Assembly: GCA_031399085.1 (NCBI GenBank)
Contig: JANNOQ010000105.1
Span: forward strand, 1-64,000
Direction: 5' to 3'
Origin: R-RK-3 sp031399085
GTDB taxonomy: Bacteria > Pseudomonadota > Alphaproteobacteria > Rhizobiales > Rhodomicrobiaceae
DNA: 64,000 bases
Part shown: positions 49,040 through 57,597 of the stretch, in pieces
How positions within the stretch are numbered: the first letter of the stretch is position 1
Layout: each line of letters begins with the position of its first letter
Notes under the pieces: model-generated
The model's database searches: none
What the model was told of the DNA's origin: nothing
The model's input: only the letters and a program-made list of their open reading frames with translations
Position numbers and translations under genes: made by a program

Positions 49040-50995
49040 TCAATCGCCCGCCGATTCTTCCTTCTGCGCCAGGAACGGCGTGATCCGGCTGAACTCGACG
49101 CGGCGGTTGCGCACTTCCGGCTCTTGCGTCAGGACAAGCTGGTCTTGCTCGCCATAGCCTTGCGTCACCAAATTCTCCGGCGGCACGCCGAACTCGTCGG
49201 TGAGCACGCGGGCGACAGATTCGGCGCGGCGGTCGGAGAGCGAAAGATTGTCGGTGTCGGAACCGACCGCGTCAGTGAACCCGGCAATGAGGAAGACCTC
49301 ATCCGGATTACGGGCTAAGATGCGTTTGAGCGCTTCGGCCACCTCGCGCAGATTGACCACCTGCTCCTCGCGGATTTCCCACGAGCCGAACTCGAAATTG
49401 ATCGAACTCAGGCTGACCTTGCGGAGCCGCTTGCGCAAGCCGTCGCTGTAACGGATTTCGTCGAGCGTGTAATCGCCCTCGACATCGTCGACCGGCGGCG
49501 CGCTTAGTGCCTCCTCGATCTCATCCTCCGAAGCGCCTTCGGCGTCGACGTAATACTCCTCTTGCGAGATATTGATGATCGGTTCGGGCAGCTCGATATA
49601 AAAGCCGAAGCCGCCCCGGTCGTCATCGCGGTCGCGGCCGCGGAACCGGCGGCCGTCGCGGCGGAACTCATTGTTGATGAGAATCCGCTCGCGCCCATTT
49701 GGCGTCCGTTTGATCCGGCGGATCAAGCGGCCGTTTTCATCCTCAATGCTGATGATCTGAACACCGTTCGGACGCGTGATGACGGTACGGTTTCTGCCGC
49801 CTTCGCCTTTTTCGACGCGGAAATCGCGCGCGCCGCCGCGAAAACGCTCATTATCGTCTTGCCGGATGATGGATCGGCCGTTCGCACGTTCGATCCGGCG
49901 GTTGCCCGGCTCCTCGATCACGGTGCGGCCGCCTTCCTCACGCCGCTCGCGGCGCTGGCCGGTAATATCCTTGAGCTTTTCGCGGCTGAACTCGCGGCGG
50001 TCCTTGCTGCGCTCGCGCAACTCCTCGCGGCTGAGCGTCTCGCGGGGATTGCCTTCGCTGCCGCCTTGGTCTTGCCCGCCACCGCCAGGCCCCTGTCCAC
50101 CGCCACTGCGGCGCTCGGCTCGACCGTCCTGGCCTTGTCCTTGTCTGGTGCCTTGGCCCTGCTGTCCGTCTCCGCCTTCCTGACGGTTACGCTGGCCAGA
50201 ACCTTCGCCCTCATTCTGCTGTCCGGCGCGCAGACGGCGTTCCTGCTCTTCCTTCTCGCGCAAGGCACGGCGACGCTCGCGCTCGCTGCCCTGCTGCTGC
50301 TGTTCGCCGTCGCCCTGCTGGATGCCCTTCTGGCGGCGGTCGTCCTGGTCGCCGGTCTGGTTGCGCTGGTTGCCTTGCCCTTGACCCTGGCCTTCTTGTC
50401 CTTGGCCCTGCTGACCGCCACCCTGCAGCGTGCGGCGTTGCGGGCCCTGACCGTCATTCTCTTGCTTAGCGCGCGAACGCTGTTGCTCCTCGATCTTTTC
50501 GCGGGCAGCCTTGTTTCGCTCTTCACGCTGCAATTGCTGCTGATTTTGCTGCTGCTCCTGATTGCCGCCGTTTTGTTGAACCCGCTGACGCCGCTCTTGC
50601 TGCTCCTGCTGCTGATTGCCGCCACCTTCGTTCTGCTGAACTTTCTGGCGCCGCTCCTGCCGCTCCTGCTGCTCCTGCTGCTGTCCGCCTTGCGTATTCT
50701 CGCGTCTAAGCTGGCGCTGATTGTTGCCCTCACCGCCACCTTGGCCGCGTCTTTCCTGCTCCTGCCCGCCACGGCGTTCCTGACCGCCCGGCGATCCGCC
50801 TTGCTCCTTCTGACGTTCGGGTGGCTTGCGCTTTTTCTTTTCCTCCTCGGCGTCGTTTTGCTGCTGCTGCTGCTGAGCCAGAATGATCCGTGGCTCATCC
50901 AATGCGCCCGGCTCAGCCTGCGCCAGACCGGAAACGGCAATCCCCATCGCCGTACCGATTAAAAGAACTGTTTCTCTCGTGCGTACCCAGGGCAT
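49040..50995 (-). CDS. OmpA-family protein with long Q/R/G/E-rich low-complexity region
   Basis: A 651-residue exported protein. A signal segment (VLLIGTAMGIAVSGLAQA) is followed by about 330 residues of Gln, Arg, Gly, Glu and Asn-rich sequence with many QQ, RR and QGQ tracts, then a middle domain with repeated GRERI/RRIKR-type Arg-rich motifs, and a C-terminal OmpA peptidoglycan-binding domain (about 535-640; FIAGFTDAVGSDTDNLSLSDRRAESVARVL). The protein probably spans from the outer membrane or periplasm to the cell wall. The low-complexity part is strongly basic and unusual in length. Signal and OmpA domain are secure; middle function is unknown. Confidence 0.85.
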   Translation of the reverse strand: MPWVRTRETVLLIGTAMGIAVSGLAQAEPGALDEPRIILAQQQQQQNDAEEEKKKRKPPERQKEQGGSPGGQERRGGQEQERRGQGGGEGNNQRQLRRENTQGGQQQEQQERQERRQKVQQNEGGGNQQQEQQERRQRVQQNGGNQEQQQNQQQLQREERNKAAREKIEEQQRSRAKQENDGQGPQRRTLQGGGQQGQGQEGQGQGQGNQRNQTGDQDDRRQKGIQQGDGEQQQQGSERERRRALREKEEQERRLRAGQQNEGEGSGQRNRQEGGDGQQGQGTRQGQGQDGRAERRSGGGQGPGGGGQDQGGSEGNPRETLSREELRERSKDRREFSREKLKDITGQRRERREEGGRTVIEEPGNRRIERANGRSIIRQDDNERFRGGARDFRVEKGEGGRNRTVITRPNGVQIISIEDENGRLIRRIKRTPNGRERILINNEFRRDGRRFRGRDRDDDRGGFGFYIELPEPIINISQEEYYVDAEGASEDEIEEALSAPPVDDVEGDYTLDEIRYSDGLRKRLRKVSLSSINFEFGSWEIREEQVVNLREVAEALKRILARNPDEVFLIAGFTDAVGSDTDNLSLSDRRAESVARVLTDEFGVPPENLVTQGYGEQDQLVLTQEPEVRNRRVEFSRITPFLAQKEESAGD

Positions 50996-51172
50996 TTCCT
51001 TAGCCTTTTGAAAATTTTAACTTATGGCGCGGCCCAGACGGTAGACGGACCACGATGTGTGCATTCATAGCGACCATGGTGCGCTTATTATGACTGAAGG
51101 CTGAACGGCGCATGGAGGCTCGGTACGAAACGGGTCGGACCGGCGATAAGTTCCGGCGAGCCATTAGGTTTG

Positions 51173-51913
51173 TTAAGTCTCAAAGCCTCCATCAACATTG
51201 AACGTTGCCCCAGTGATATAGGCGCTGCCCTCGCTGGCGAGGAACAGTGCGGCATGGGCAACGTCCTCCGGCGCGCCATAGCGGCCAAGCGCGGTCATCA
51301 TCGTCATCAGCCGCGCATGGCGGCTGTCGTCCGGGTTCATTTCGGTGGCGATCGGGCCGGGCTGAATGGCGTTGACGGTGATGCCAAGCGGCGCGAGGTC
51401 GCGGGCGAAGGCGCGCGTCATGCCCGCCACCGCGAATTTGCTGATCGCATAAAGGCCGATGCCAGGGGCGGGGACGCGCGCGCCGAAGGTGCTCGACAGA
51501 TTGATGATCCGGCCGCCGGGCGGCATCAGCGGAACCACGGCTTTAATCGCAATATAGGCGCCGCGCAGATTGACGGCCATGACGCGGTCGAATTCCTCGT
51601 CGGAGGTTTCCTGAAGCGGCCGGCGGCTGAACATCCCGGCATTGTTGACGAGAATGTCGAGGCCGCCAAGCCGCTCATGCGCCTGAGTAACCGCGGCGCG
51701 CACGGCATCGGCATCGCCCGCATCGGCGCGGATCGCCTCGCCTGCGACACCGAAGTCGCGTATCGCGGCGGCCGTCGCCTCGGCCTCGGCGGGAGAGTTG
51801 AAGAAGGTGAACGCGACATCCGCGCCGGCCTGCGCCAAGCTCTTGGCGATCGCCGCGCCGATCCCACGGCTGGCGCCCGTGACCAGCGCTTTCTTCCCCG
51901 CAAGATTGCCCAT
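51173..51913 (-). CDS. SDR family oxidoreductase
   Basis: A 246-residue short-chain dehydrogenase from ATG 51913, with AGGAGG eight nt upstream. Motifs: nucleotide-binding TGASRGIGAAIA, NNAG, NLSSTFGARVPAPGIGLYAISKFAVAG (catalytic Ser, Tyr and Lys of YxxxK) and a C-terminal NVDGGF. It resembles the FabG-like/glucose-dehydrogenase group; the substrate is not predictable. It is 28 nt downstream of the DUF1330 gene and probably co-transcribed. Confidence 0.95.
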   Translation of the reverse strand: MGNLAGKKALVTGASRGIGAAIAKSLAQAGADVAFTFFNSPAEAEATAAAIRDFGVAGEAIRADAGDADAVRAAVTQAHERLGGLDILVNNAGMFSRRPLQETSDEEFDRVMAVNLRGAYIAIKAVVPLMPPGGRIINLSSTFGARVPAPGIGLYAISKFAVAGMTRAFARDLAPLGITVNAIQPGPIATEMNPDDSRHARLMTMMTALGRYGAPEDVAHAALFLASEGSAYITGATFNVDGGFET

Positions 51914-51941
51914 GCTCAACGCCTCCTGACGCCAAGAGAAA

Positions 51942-52232
51942 TCAGGCCGCCCCCTCCACAAGCACGATTTCCCCGTCTGCGCAGCGCTGCCGGATCGCCG
52001 CCGCCGCCTGATAGTCCGCCGAGCGATAGCACGCCAGGGCCTGATCGAAACTGTCGAATTCGATGATCACATTCCGATCGCGCGCCTCGCCTTCAACCCC
52101 TTCGAAACGTCCGCCGCGAGCCAGGAAGTTCGCGCCATATTGCTGGAAGGCGGGCTTGGCGGCCTCCAAATATTGCGGGTAGTCATCAGGATTGTTGACG
52201 CTCATCTGGGCAATCCAATATCCCTTGGGCAT
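51942..52232 (-). CDS. DUF1330 protein
   Basis: A 96-residue protein from ATG 52232 with AGGAGG ahead. KGYWIAQMSVNNPDDYPQYL, FLARGGRFEGVEGEARDRNVIIEFDSFDQALACYRS match the DUF1330 family, a ferredoxin-like dimeric alpha/beta-barrel fold without known activity. Its longer upstream frame is not used because the ribosome binding site sits at 52232. It is likely in an operon with the SDR gene. Confidence 0.93.
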   Translation of the reverse strand: MPKGYWIAQMSVNNPDDYPQYLEAAKPAFQQYGANFLARGGRFEGVEGEARDRNVIIEFDSFDQALACYRSADYQAAAAIRQRCADGEIVLVEGAA

Positions 52233-52337
52233 GATGTCCTCCTTATTGGTTACGCCGTGCCAGCATAGCGTGCCGATCCGCCGCTTTGAAGAGGCGGGGC
52301 GGCGCGCCAATCACCTTTTGCCGACAGGAAATGCGCC

Positions 52338-52808
52338 GTGATCCGTGTTCAAGCCGAAGATTTTGAAGCCGGTGCAGAAATCCGGGCGTTAACCGCCGGC
52401 CGGACCGATATAGGCGCGGTCGTTGCATTTACAGGCATCGTTCGCGCTGGGTCGGGCAAGACGGCGATCGCCTCCATGACCCTCGAACATTATCCGGGCA
52501 TGACCGAAAAGGAATTGGAGCGTATTGAGGCCGAAGCGCGGCAGCGCTGGCCGCTGAGCGCGAGCCTGATCGTGCACCGGTATGGCAGGCTCGTCCCCGG
52601 AGACAATATCGTGCTTGTGGTGACAGCCTCCCCGCATCGGCAGGCCGCATTTGAAGCTGCCAGTTTCCTGATGGATTACCTCAAGACCAATGCGCCGTTC
52701 TGGAAGAAGGAAGACCGCGCGGCGGGTGAAAGCGGTTGGGTCGAGGCAAAGACCGACGATGACGCGGCGGCTTCGCGTTGGTCTCCTCTCCCATGCGGAG
52801 AGGATTAG
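52338..52808 (+). CDS. moaE: Molybdopterin synthase catalytic subunit MoaE
   Basis: A 156-residue MoaE. It uses GTG 52338 because the ATG 7 nt earlier is out of frame. FTGIVRAGSG, SMTLEHYPGMTEKELERIEAEARQRWPL, VHRYGRLVPGDNIVLVVTASPHRQAAFEAA and NAPFWKKED carry the catalytic Lys residues. With MoaD it adds two sulfurs to precursor Z in molybdenum cofactor synthesis; moaD is not adjacent. The last dozen codons (RWSPLPCGED) lie in a fragment of an intergenic repeat (52782-52815), so the C-terminus has been rewritten. Confidence 0.94.
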   Translation: MIRVQAEDFEAGAEIRALTAGRTDIGAVVAFTGIVRAGSGKTAIASMTLEHYPGMTEKELERIEAEARQRWPLSASLIVHRYGRLVPGDNIVLVVTASPHRQAAFEAASFLMDYLKTNAPFWKKEDRAAGESGWVEAKTDDDAAASRWSPLPCGED

Positions 52809-52815
52809 GGTGAGG
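52782..52815. repeat. Partial intergenic repeat overlapping the moaE 3' end
   Basis: CTCCTCTCCCATGCGGAGAG with a following GGGTGAGG resembles half of the element at 26834-26972. The moaE stop codon TAG lies inside it. Confidence 0.6.
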
Positions 52816-52929
52816 CGCGCATTGTAGGGTATGGACCCTCACACGGAATGCCGTGCATTCCGATCCCCCGTTCAAGCCGGGGGAGGCTCTCTCCCATTGG
52901 AGACTTCCGCGAAATGAGGCTTCTCTATT

Positions 52930-53034
52930 TGTCGTCCCGGAAGCCCGTACGGCTATCCGGGACCCAGCGGCTCTTCAGCAAACGCTTTGCGGGTATCAAG
53001 GCTAATGGGTCCCGGCTCTTCGGCCGGGACGACA
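52930..53034. repeat. Palindromic GTCGTCCCGG intergenic repeat
   Basis: TGTCGTCCCGGAAGCC at the left and GGCCGGGACGACA at the right are inverted copies around a 75-nt centre that has its own TGGGTCCCGG/CCGGGACCCA arms. It fills most of the gap between convergent moaE and moaB. Confidence 0.8.
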
Positions 53035-53058
53035 TACAGAATGGTGGATCGGCGACGC

Positions 53059-53595
53059 TTACTTCCGATGCTCCTCCAGCCGCGGCATGATCTCGACGAA
53101 ATTGCATGGCGCGTGGCGAAAATCGAGCTGGGGCTTCAAAATACCCTCCCACGCATCGCGGCAAGCGCCGGGCGAGCCGGGCAGGCAGAAGACATAGGTG
53201 CCGCCGACCACGCCGGCCAGCGCGCGTGACTGGATTGTCGATGTGCCGATTTTCTGGAAGCTGATCATATGCATGAGCGTGGCGAAACCGTCGATCTCCT
53301 TCTCAAATAGCGGGCGGACGGCTTCGGGCGTCACGTCGCGCCCGGTTAGCCCGGTGCCGCCCGTTGTGATCACCGCGTCGATTTGGGGGTCGGCGGCCCA
53401 GCGTTTGACTGCCGCCTGAATTTCGGCCGGCTCGTCGCGGCAAATCGCGCGGTCCGCGAGCTGGTGGCCGGCTTCGGTCAGCAATCCGGCAAGCAGCCCG
53501 CCGGATTTATCGTCCTCCAGCGTCCGCGTGTCCGATACCGTCAGCACAGCGATCCGCACGGGCTTGAACGGCCGCGATTCGTCGATTCCTGCCAT
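53059..53595 (-). CDS. moaB: Molybdenum cofactor biosynthesis protein MoaB
   Basis: A 178-residue MoaB/MogA-type protein from ATG 53595, preceded by GAGGCGCT. It has VLTVSDTRTLEDDKSGGLL, ITTGGTGLTGRDVTPEAVRPL and the GGTYVFCLPGSPGACRDAWEGIL end, all typical of the molybdopterin adenylyltransferase fold. It probably adenylates molybdopterin before metal insertion. moaE on the opposite strand is the only other cofactor gene here. Confidence 0.94.
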   Translation of the reverse strand: MAGIDESRPFKPVRIAVLTVSDTRTLEDDKSGGLLAGLLTEAGHQLADRAICRDEPAEIQAAVKRWAADPQIDAVITTGGTGLTGRDVTPEAVRPLFEKEIDGFATLMHMISFQKIGTSTIQSRALAGVVGGTYVFCLPGSPGACRDAWEGILKPQLDFRHAPCNFVEIMPRLEEHRK

Positions 53596-53661
53596 AGCGC
53601 CTCGTCGACTCGCGATCTCAACCCGAGCGATAGTGGCGCGCGCGGGTTGGATCGGCAAAGC

Positions 53662-54180
53662 TTACCGCGAAAGCGCCACAGTTGCGATGGGGACGTGACG
53701 CCCCGCACCCGGATCGAACTGGGTGATCGTCAGCGACTGCTTCGAGCCGGTGACCTTCACGGCAAAACGGCCCTTAAAATTCGGTCCGTCCACTTCGATG
53801 TTCAGCCGGTCGCCGTTGATCTTGCCGTTCACACTGCCCGTATTATTGGCGACCTTTTCAGTCCAGCTGCCCGAAACCCCGTCGCCCTCGCAGGCAACGT
53901 CGGCATTGGCCTCGAATTTGTAATCGGTGCCGGCACAGGAAATTTTCTGCGCGATGCGGGCGCCGGAGCTGTTGTAGTTGACGCGGCACGAGATGCGCTC
54001 CTGGGCGCCGCCGATCGGCTTGACGGTGCCGGAGCCGCGCCAGGCGCCGTTCAAACTGTTGATGAGCGTCTGCGCCTGGGTGCTGCATGCCGCCGCTGCC
54101 TCGCCCGCGCTAAAGCCCGCCGCCATCGCTGTCAGGGCTAGCCCTGCATAGAGTGATCGCGCAATCTTCACAAATGTCAT
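53662..54180 (-). CDS. Exported protein of unknown function
   Basis: A 172-residue protein with signal peptide MTFVKIARSLYAGLALTAMAAG through GEAAAA. The mature part starts CSTQAQTLINSLNGAWRGSGTV and is probably beta-rich, with Cys in ISCRVNY, KISCAGT and VACEGDG able to form disulfides. It resembles conserved hypothetical proteins of Hyphomicrobiales; I cannot give a function. It lies 66 nt upstream of moaB on the same strand but with no functional link visible. Confidence 0.8.
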   Translation of the reverse strand: MTFVKIARSLYAGLALTAMAAGFSAGEAAAACSTQAQTLINSLNGAWRGSGTVKPIGGAQERISCRVNYNSSGARIAQKISCAGTDYKFEANADVACEGDGVSGSWTEKVANNTGSVNGKINGDRLNIEVDGPNFKGRFAVKVTGSKQSLTITQFDPGAGRHVPIATVALSR

Positions 54181-54377
54181 GGATGGTCCCTGTCTCTAGT
54201 GTTCAGCGTCGTGCCCGTTGCGTTCATGTGAACCAAATCGTGCCGATCATCAACGGCTTGATCGACGTAAAGTTTATTCCACCGCGTCCCAACGTTTCCT
54301 GAATGGCTTTTGCTTACATAGGGCGTGCGGCGGCGCGCGAACACGGCCGGCGGCGCGTTTGCGTCATTTCCCCGCAC

Positions 54378-55190
54378 TCAGGCGATTTTCGGCCACAGCG
54401 CGTGAAAATGATGCACCGGCCCCATCCCGTGGCCGATGGCGAGATCATCCGCCTTCAGGAGCGCATTGGTGAGATACAGCTTGGCCTGCCTCACCGCGTC
54501 CAGCATCGTCGCGCCTTTGGCGAGCGAGGCGGCGATCGCCGAGGCGAGCGTGCAGCCGGTGCCGTGGGTGTTCGCCGTGGCGATGCGGTCGGCGGCAAGG
54601 CGCACAATGTTAACGCCGTCGAGAAAAATATCGACCGCCTCAGGTCCGACGCCATGTCCGCCCTTCATGAGCACCGCCTGCGGTCCAAGGGAGAGCAGCA
54701 GCTCACCCTGGCGCACCATCATCTTTTCGTCGACGGCCTGCGCCGCCCCAAGCAAAATCGCCGCTTCGGGGAGATTTGGGGTGAGGATGTGAGCAAGCGG
54801 CAGGAGATGCGCGCGCAAGGCAAATTCTGCGCCCGGATCGAGCAGCGGATCGCCGCTTCCGGCGACCATCACCGGATCGAGCACGATCGGCGCGCCCGGC
54901 CAGGCACGAAGTCCTTCCGCCACGGCGATGATTGCGCCCTCACCGCCGAGCATTCCGATCTTAACCGCGCGGACATCGAGATCGGAGAACACAGCGTCCA
55001 TCTGCGCGCGAATGAAATCCGGCGGGACGGGATGGATCGCGCTCACGCCCCTGGTATTTTGCGCCGTGAGCGCGGCGATCACCGAGGCCCCATAAACGCC
55101 AAGCGCCGAAAACGTCTTGAGGTCAGCCTGAATTCCGGCGCCGCCGGAGGAATCGGAGCCTGCGATGGTGAGAGCGATTGGCGTTATCAT
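54378..55190 (-). CDS. thiD: Hydroxymethylpyrimidine/phosphomethylpyrimidine kinase
   Basis: A 270-residue ThiD that phosphorylates HMP twice in thiamine synthesis. ALTIAGSDSSGGAGIQADLKTF, VLDPVMVAGSGDPLLD and THGTGCTLASAIAASLAKG (with the catalytic Cys/anion hole) are diagnostic ribokinase-fold blocks. No other thi gene is nearby. It lies 81 nt downstream of soxA on the same strand; a shared transcript is possible but not functionally expected. Confidence 0.97.
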   Translation of the reverse strand: MITPIALTIAGSDSSGGAGIQADLKTFSALGVYGASVIAALTAQNTRGVSAIHPVPPDFIRAQMDAVFSDLDVRAVKIGMLGGEGAIIAVAEGLRAWPGAPIVLDPVMVAGSGDPLLDPGAEFALRAHLLPLAHILTPNLPEAAILLGAAQAVDEKMMVRQGELLLSLGPQAVLMKGGHGVGPEAVDIFLDGVNIVRLAADRIATANTHGTGCTLASAIAASLAKGATMLDAVRQAKLYLTNALLKADDLAIGHGMGPVHHFHALWPKIA

Positions 55191-55271
55191 GAGCCAATTA
55201 AATAAGTGCAGCGCCGACAGGTTGCGAGCCTGCGATTGCGAATGCGCACAGCTTGTGTCGCGGCCCGTGCC

Positions 55272-56105
55272 CTAGCGGCGGACGGCGGGCGCTTCGACCG
55301 GCAGGCCGTTGCCCCGCCAGGCGAGATAGAGCTGCAATGCAACATAATCTTCCGAGCCCGCCGCGTGAGGCTCCGCACGCATCATCTGGAAGCACTCCGT
55401 AATTCGGGCTTCCAAGGAACCGAATTTTTGAGCCTGGCGGCGGTATACGGGAAAGCCGTTCGAGTGGCCCTGGCTGACAATCTCGCCCCGGTAGGATTGG
55501 CCGTAATGGCTGTTGTGGCAGTTGGCGCAGGACATGCCAAGCTGTCCCATGCGGCCGTTATAGATCGCTTTGCCCTTCTCGAAGGCCGCTTTAGCATCCC
55601 CATCTGCCGTGACGCTGACCACGCTTCCCCGCGATTGAAGGCGCAAATAGGCGGCGGCGCCGAGCAGCTCCTCGCTTTCATAGGTCAGGGCGCTCGCGCC
55701 CAGCTTTTCCTGCCGGCACAAATTAATGCGCTGCTCCAGCGTGACGACGCGGCCCGCTGCCGCATCGAATTTGGGATATGCCGCCGCTTTGCCGCGCATC
55801 GTTGCGCTCGCGCTAAGATGGCAGGACGCGCAGGACCGTCCCGCGCCGCCTTCGGGTTTCGACCATAGCGCCTCGCCGCGCGCGACCCACGCAAAACCTG
55901 GATTGTCAAAATCGTCCTCTTGCATGGCGCGAATGTCGAGCGGGGTAAAATAATAGCCCGAGATCAGCACCGGAAGGGGATTGGCCGGGTCGCGTGGACG
56001 GATCGATTTACGGTCTTGGCCTGACGCGGCCGATGCAATGGAGACAAATACGAGCGTCAACCCTGCGATCGCGGCGAAACTTGTTCTGGTCATCGTTGCG
56101 CTCAT
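55272..56105 (-). CDS. soxA: Dihaem cytochrome c SoxA
   Basis: A 277-residue exported protein with signal FAAIAGLTLVFVSIASAASG. Two haem sites are present: Cys92-Cys95-His96 (CASCH) and Cys193-Cys196-His197 (CANCH). Cys130 (RINLCRQ) fits the axial ligand of haem 1, and Cys238 in ARITECFQ fits the active-site Cys that is modified to a persulfide. SoxAX links thiosulfate to the carrier SoxY in the periplasm. It follows soxX by 17 nt. No soxYZ, soxB or soxCD is present in the window. Confidence 0.94.
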   Translation of the reverse strand: MSATMTRTSFAAIAGLTLVFVSIASAASGQDRKSIRPRDPANPLPVLISGYYFTPLDIRAMQEDDFDNPGFAWVARGEALWSKPEGGAGRSCASCHLSASATMRGKAAAYPKFDAAAGRVVTLEQRINLCRQEKLGASALTYESEELLGAAAYLRLQSRGSVVSVTADGDAKAAFEKGKAIYNGRMGQLGMSCANCHNSHYGQSYRGEIVSQGHSNGFPVYRRQAQKFGSLEARITECFQMMRAEPHAAGSEDYVALQLYLAWRGNGLPVEAPAVRR

Positions 56106-56122
56106 GCGTCGCCTGCGCGGCT

Positions 56123-56644
56123 CTATTTCAGATTTTTCAGGAAAGCGATGACGTCTTCGACCTCGCCCGGCGAAAGCACCATTTGCCCGGCAAAGCTCGG
56201 TGGCACGCGGCTGAAATCGGGCGATTTATGGTAAGCGGGCATGACGGTGTTGGGAAAGAGAACTTTCGGATCGACGATGAGCTGCCGGAGCTGCGGCTCG
56301 GTGTAGCGCGCGCCTACCCCGTTCAGGCTGGTGCCGAGATCGCCCTGCGCCTGTGCATCGGCGAGCGAGGGCACGCGGTGGCAGGCAAGGCAATTGCCCT
56401 TATTTCCGTCGGCCATCACTATGCCGCCGCGCGCCGGGTCGCCAATCGAGCCAGTCAGCGAGGCGACGATCCCAGCCAGTTCGCCGGGGGACCTGGCGTT
56501 CAGCCCCGGTTCGATTTGCAGGAAATAGCCGGCGGTCTTGGGCTTGCATTGCTGCGCGCTCGCTATTGGGGTTGCCGCAAGCAGGAACAGCGCCGCCGCA
56601 ACGCACCTCGCCAAGCTCCGCAGCCAATCCAATTTCCGGATCAA
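56123..56644 (-). CDS. soxX: Monohaem cytochrome c SoxX
   Basis: A 173-residue partner of SoxA. Signal peptide around LARCVAAALFLLAATPIASA, haem site Cys85-Cys88-His89 (CLACH) and a Met135 ligand in NTVMPAYHK. Start is TTG 56644 with GGGGA about 5 nt upstream; no ATG gives a complete signal peptide. It forms the SoxXA heterodimer with soxA, which starts 17 nt later. It is divergent from rplU. Confidence 0.93.
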   Translation of the reverse strand: MIRKLDWLRSLARCVAAALFLLAATPIASAQQCKPKTAGYFLQIEPGLNARSPGELAGIVASLTGSIGDPARGGIVMADGNKGNCLACHRVPSLADAQAQGDLGTSLNGVGARYTEPQLRQLIVDPKVLFPNTVMPAYHKSPDFSRVPPSFAGQMVLSPGEVEDVIAFLKNLK

Positions 56645-56938
56645 GAGTGTCCCCGTGCTGCCGCGCCACTGCAGTCACTTTAGTGCAGCCGCCGTCGCCT
56701 TGCCACCCTCCGATGCGGGCTTAATCGACACGCGCGGAACCCGTCAAAGCGGGCTTGCCGGGATTGACAAGCATTCGCCCAAATCCCTATAGTGCCGCCA
56801 ACGCGGGAAGCAATAGCTCCTCCGCGCAAAATTCGCTGTCTCAGGCTTGCTATACCACGTTCGGGTTATCCCGAATGCGGTAAAAGTCCGTGGGTTTACC
56901 CCGGCGCCGATGGACGCGTAAGGATAAGGAAGAAAGAA

Positions 56939-57586
56939 ATGTACGCTGTCATTCGGACGGGCGGCAAGCAATATCGCGTTGCGCCAGACGATGTCTTCGA
57001 CATCGAAAAAATTCCCGGCGAGGCCGGCGACATCGTCGAATTCGGCGATGTTTTGATGGTGGTTGGCGACGGCGAGCCGCAACTGGGCGCTCCGCTTATT
57101 TCCGGTGCGACGGTCGCGGCTGAATTGGTCGAGCACCATCGCGGCGAAAAGATTATCATTTTCAAGAAGAAGCGCCGCCAGAATTATCGGCGCAAGAACG
57201 GCCACCGGCAGTCACTGACGACGATTCGCGTGACCGAGATCCTGACCGGCGGCGCAAAGCCAAAGTCCGCGGCCAAAGCCAAGACCGTCGGGACTGCGCC
57301 GAAAACGGCTAAGGCCGTCGCGGCGACCGACGAATTCAACGAGGACGTCAAGCTCATCGGCGGCATCGGCCCGGCGCTTGAGAAGAAGCTTGCCGCTTTG
57401 GGCATCACCTCGCTCAAGCAGATCGCCGAATTCACGGCCGCCGATATCGAACGGGTCGATGCCGAACTCGCCTTTAAGGGACGCATCGAGCGCGAGGAAT
57501 GGGTCGAACAGGCCCAGGATCTTATCGCTGGCAAGCCGCCGCGCGCTAAGGTCGACCAGGAAGCGGCCGATAAGGCCAAGAAGTAA
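56939..57586 (+). CDS. rplU: 50S ribosomal protein L21 with C-terminal helix-hairpin-helix extension
   Basis: A 215-residue L21 from ATG 56939 (AAGGA upstream). Residues 1-103 are the ribosomal protein (MYAVIRTGGKQYRVAPDD, FKKKRRQNYRRKNGHRQ). A Lys/Ala-rich linker leads to an extra domain (about 135-190) with IGGIGPALEKKLAALGITSLKQIAEF and ADIERVDAELAF, a helix-hairpin-helix typical of DNA/RNA binding. This fusion is known from other alphaproteobacteria. It pairs with rpmA 11 nt later; obgE, often next, is not here. Confidence 0.96.
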   Translation: MYAVIRTGGKQYRVAPDDVFDIEKIPGEAGDIVEFGDVLMVVGDGEPQLGAPLISGATVAAELVEHHRGEKIIIFKKKRRQNYRRKNGHRQSLTTIRVTEILTGGAKPKSAAKAKTVGTAPKTAKAVAATDEFNEDVKLIGGIGPALEKKLAALGITSLKQIAEFTAADIERVDAELAFKGRIEREEWVEQAQDLIAGKPPRAKVDQEAADKAKK

Positions 57587-57597
57587 GGAGCGGGATT

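Noticed and set aside
49562..50962. A 466-codon open frame on the plus strand, rich in Leu and Ala
   Set aside because: It is antisense to the Q/R-rich part of the OmpA-like gene; GC-rich repetitive codons leave all frames open. No family resemblance and no ribosome binding site.
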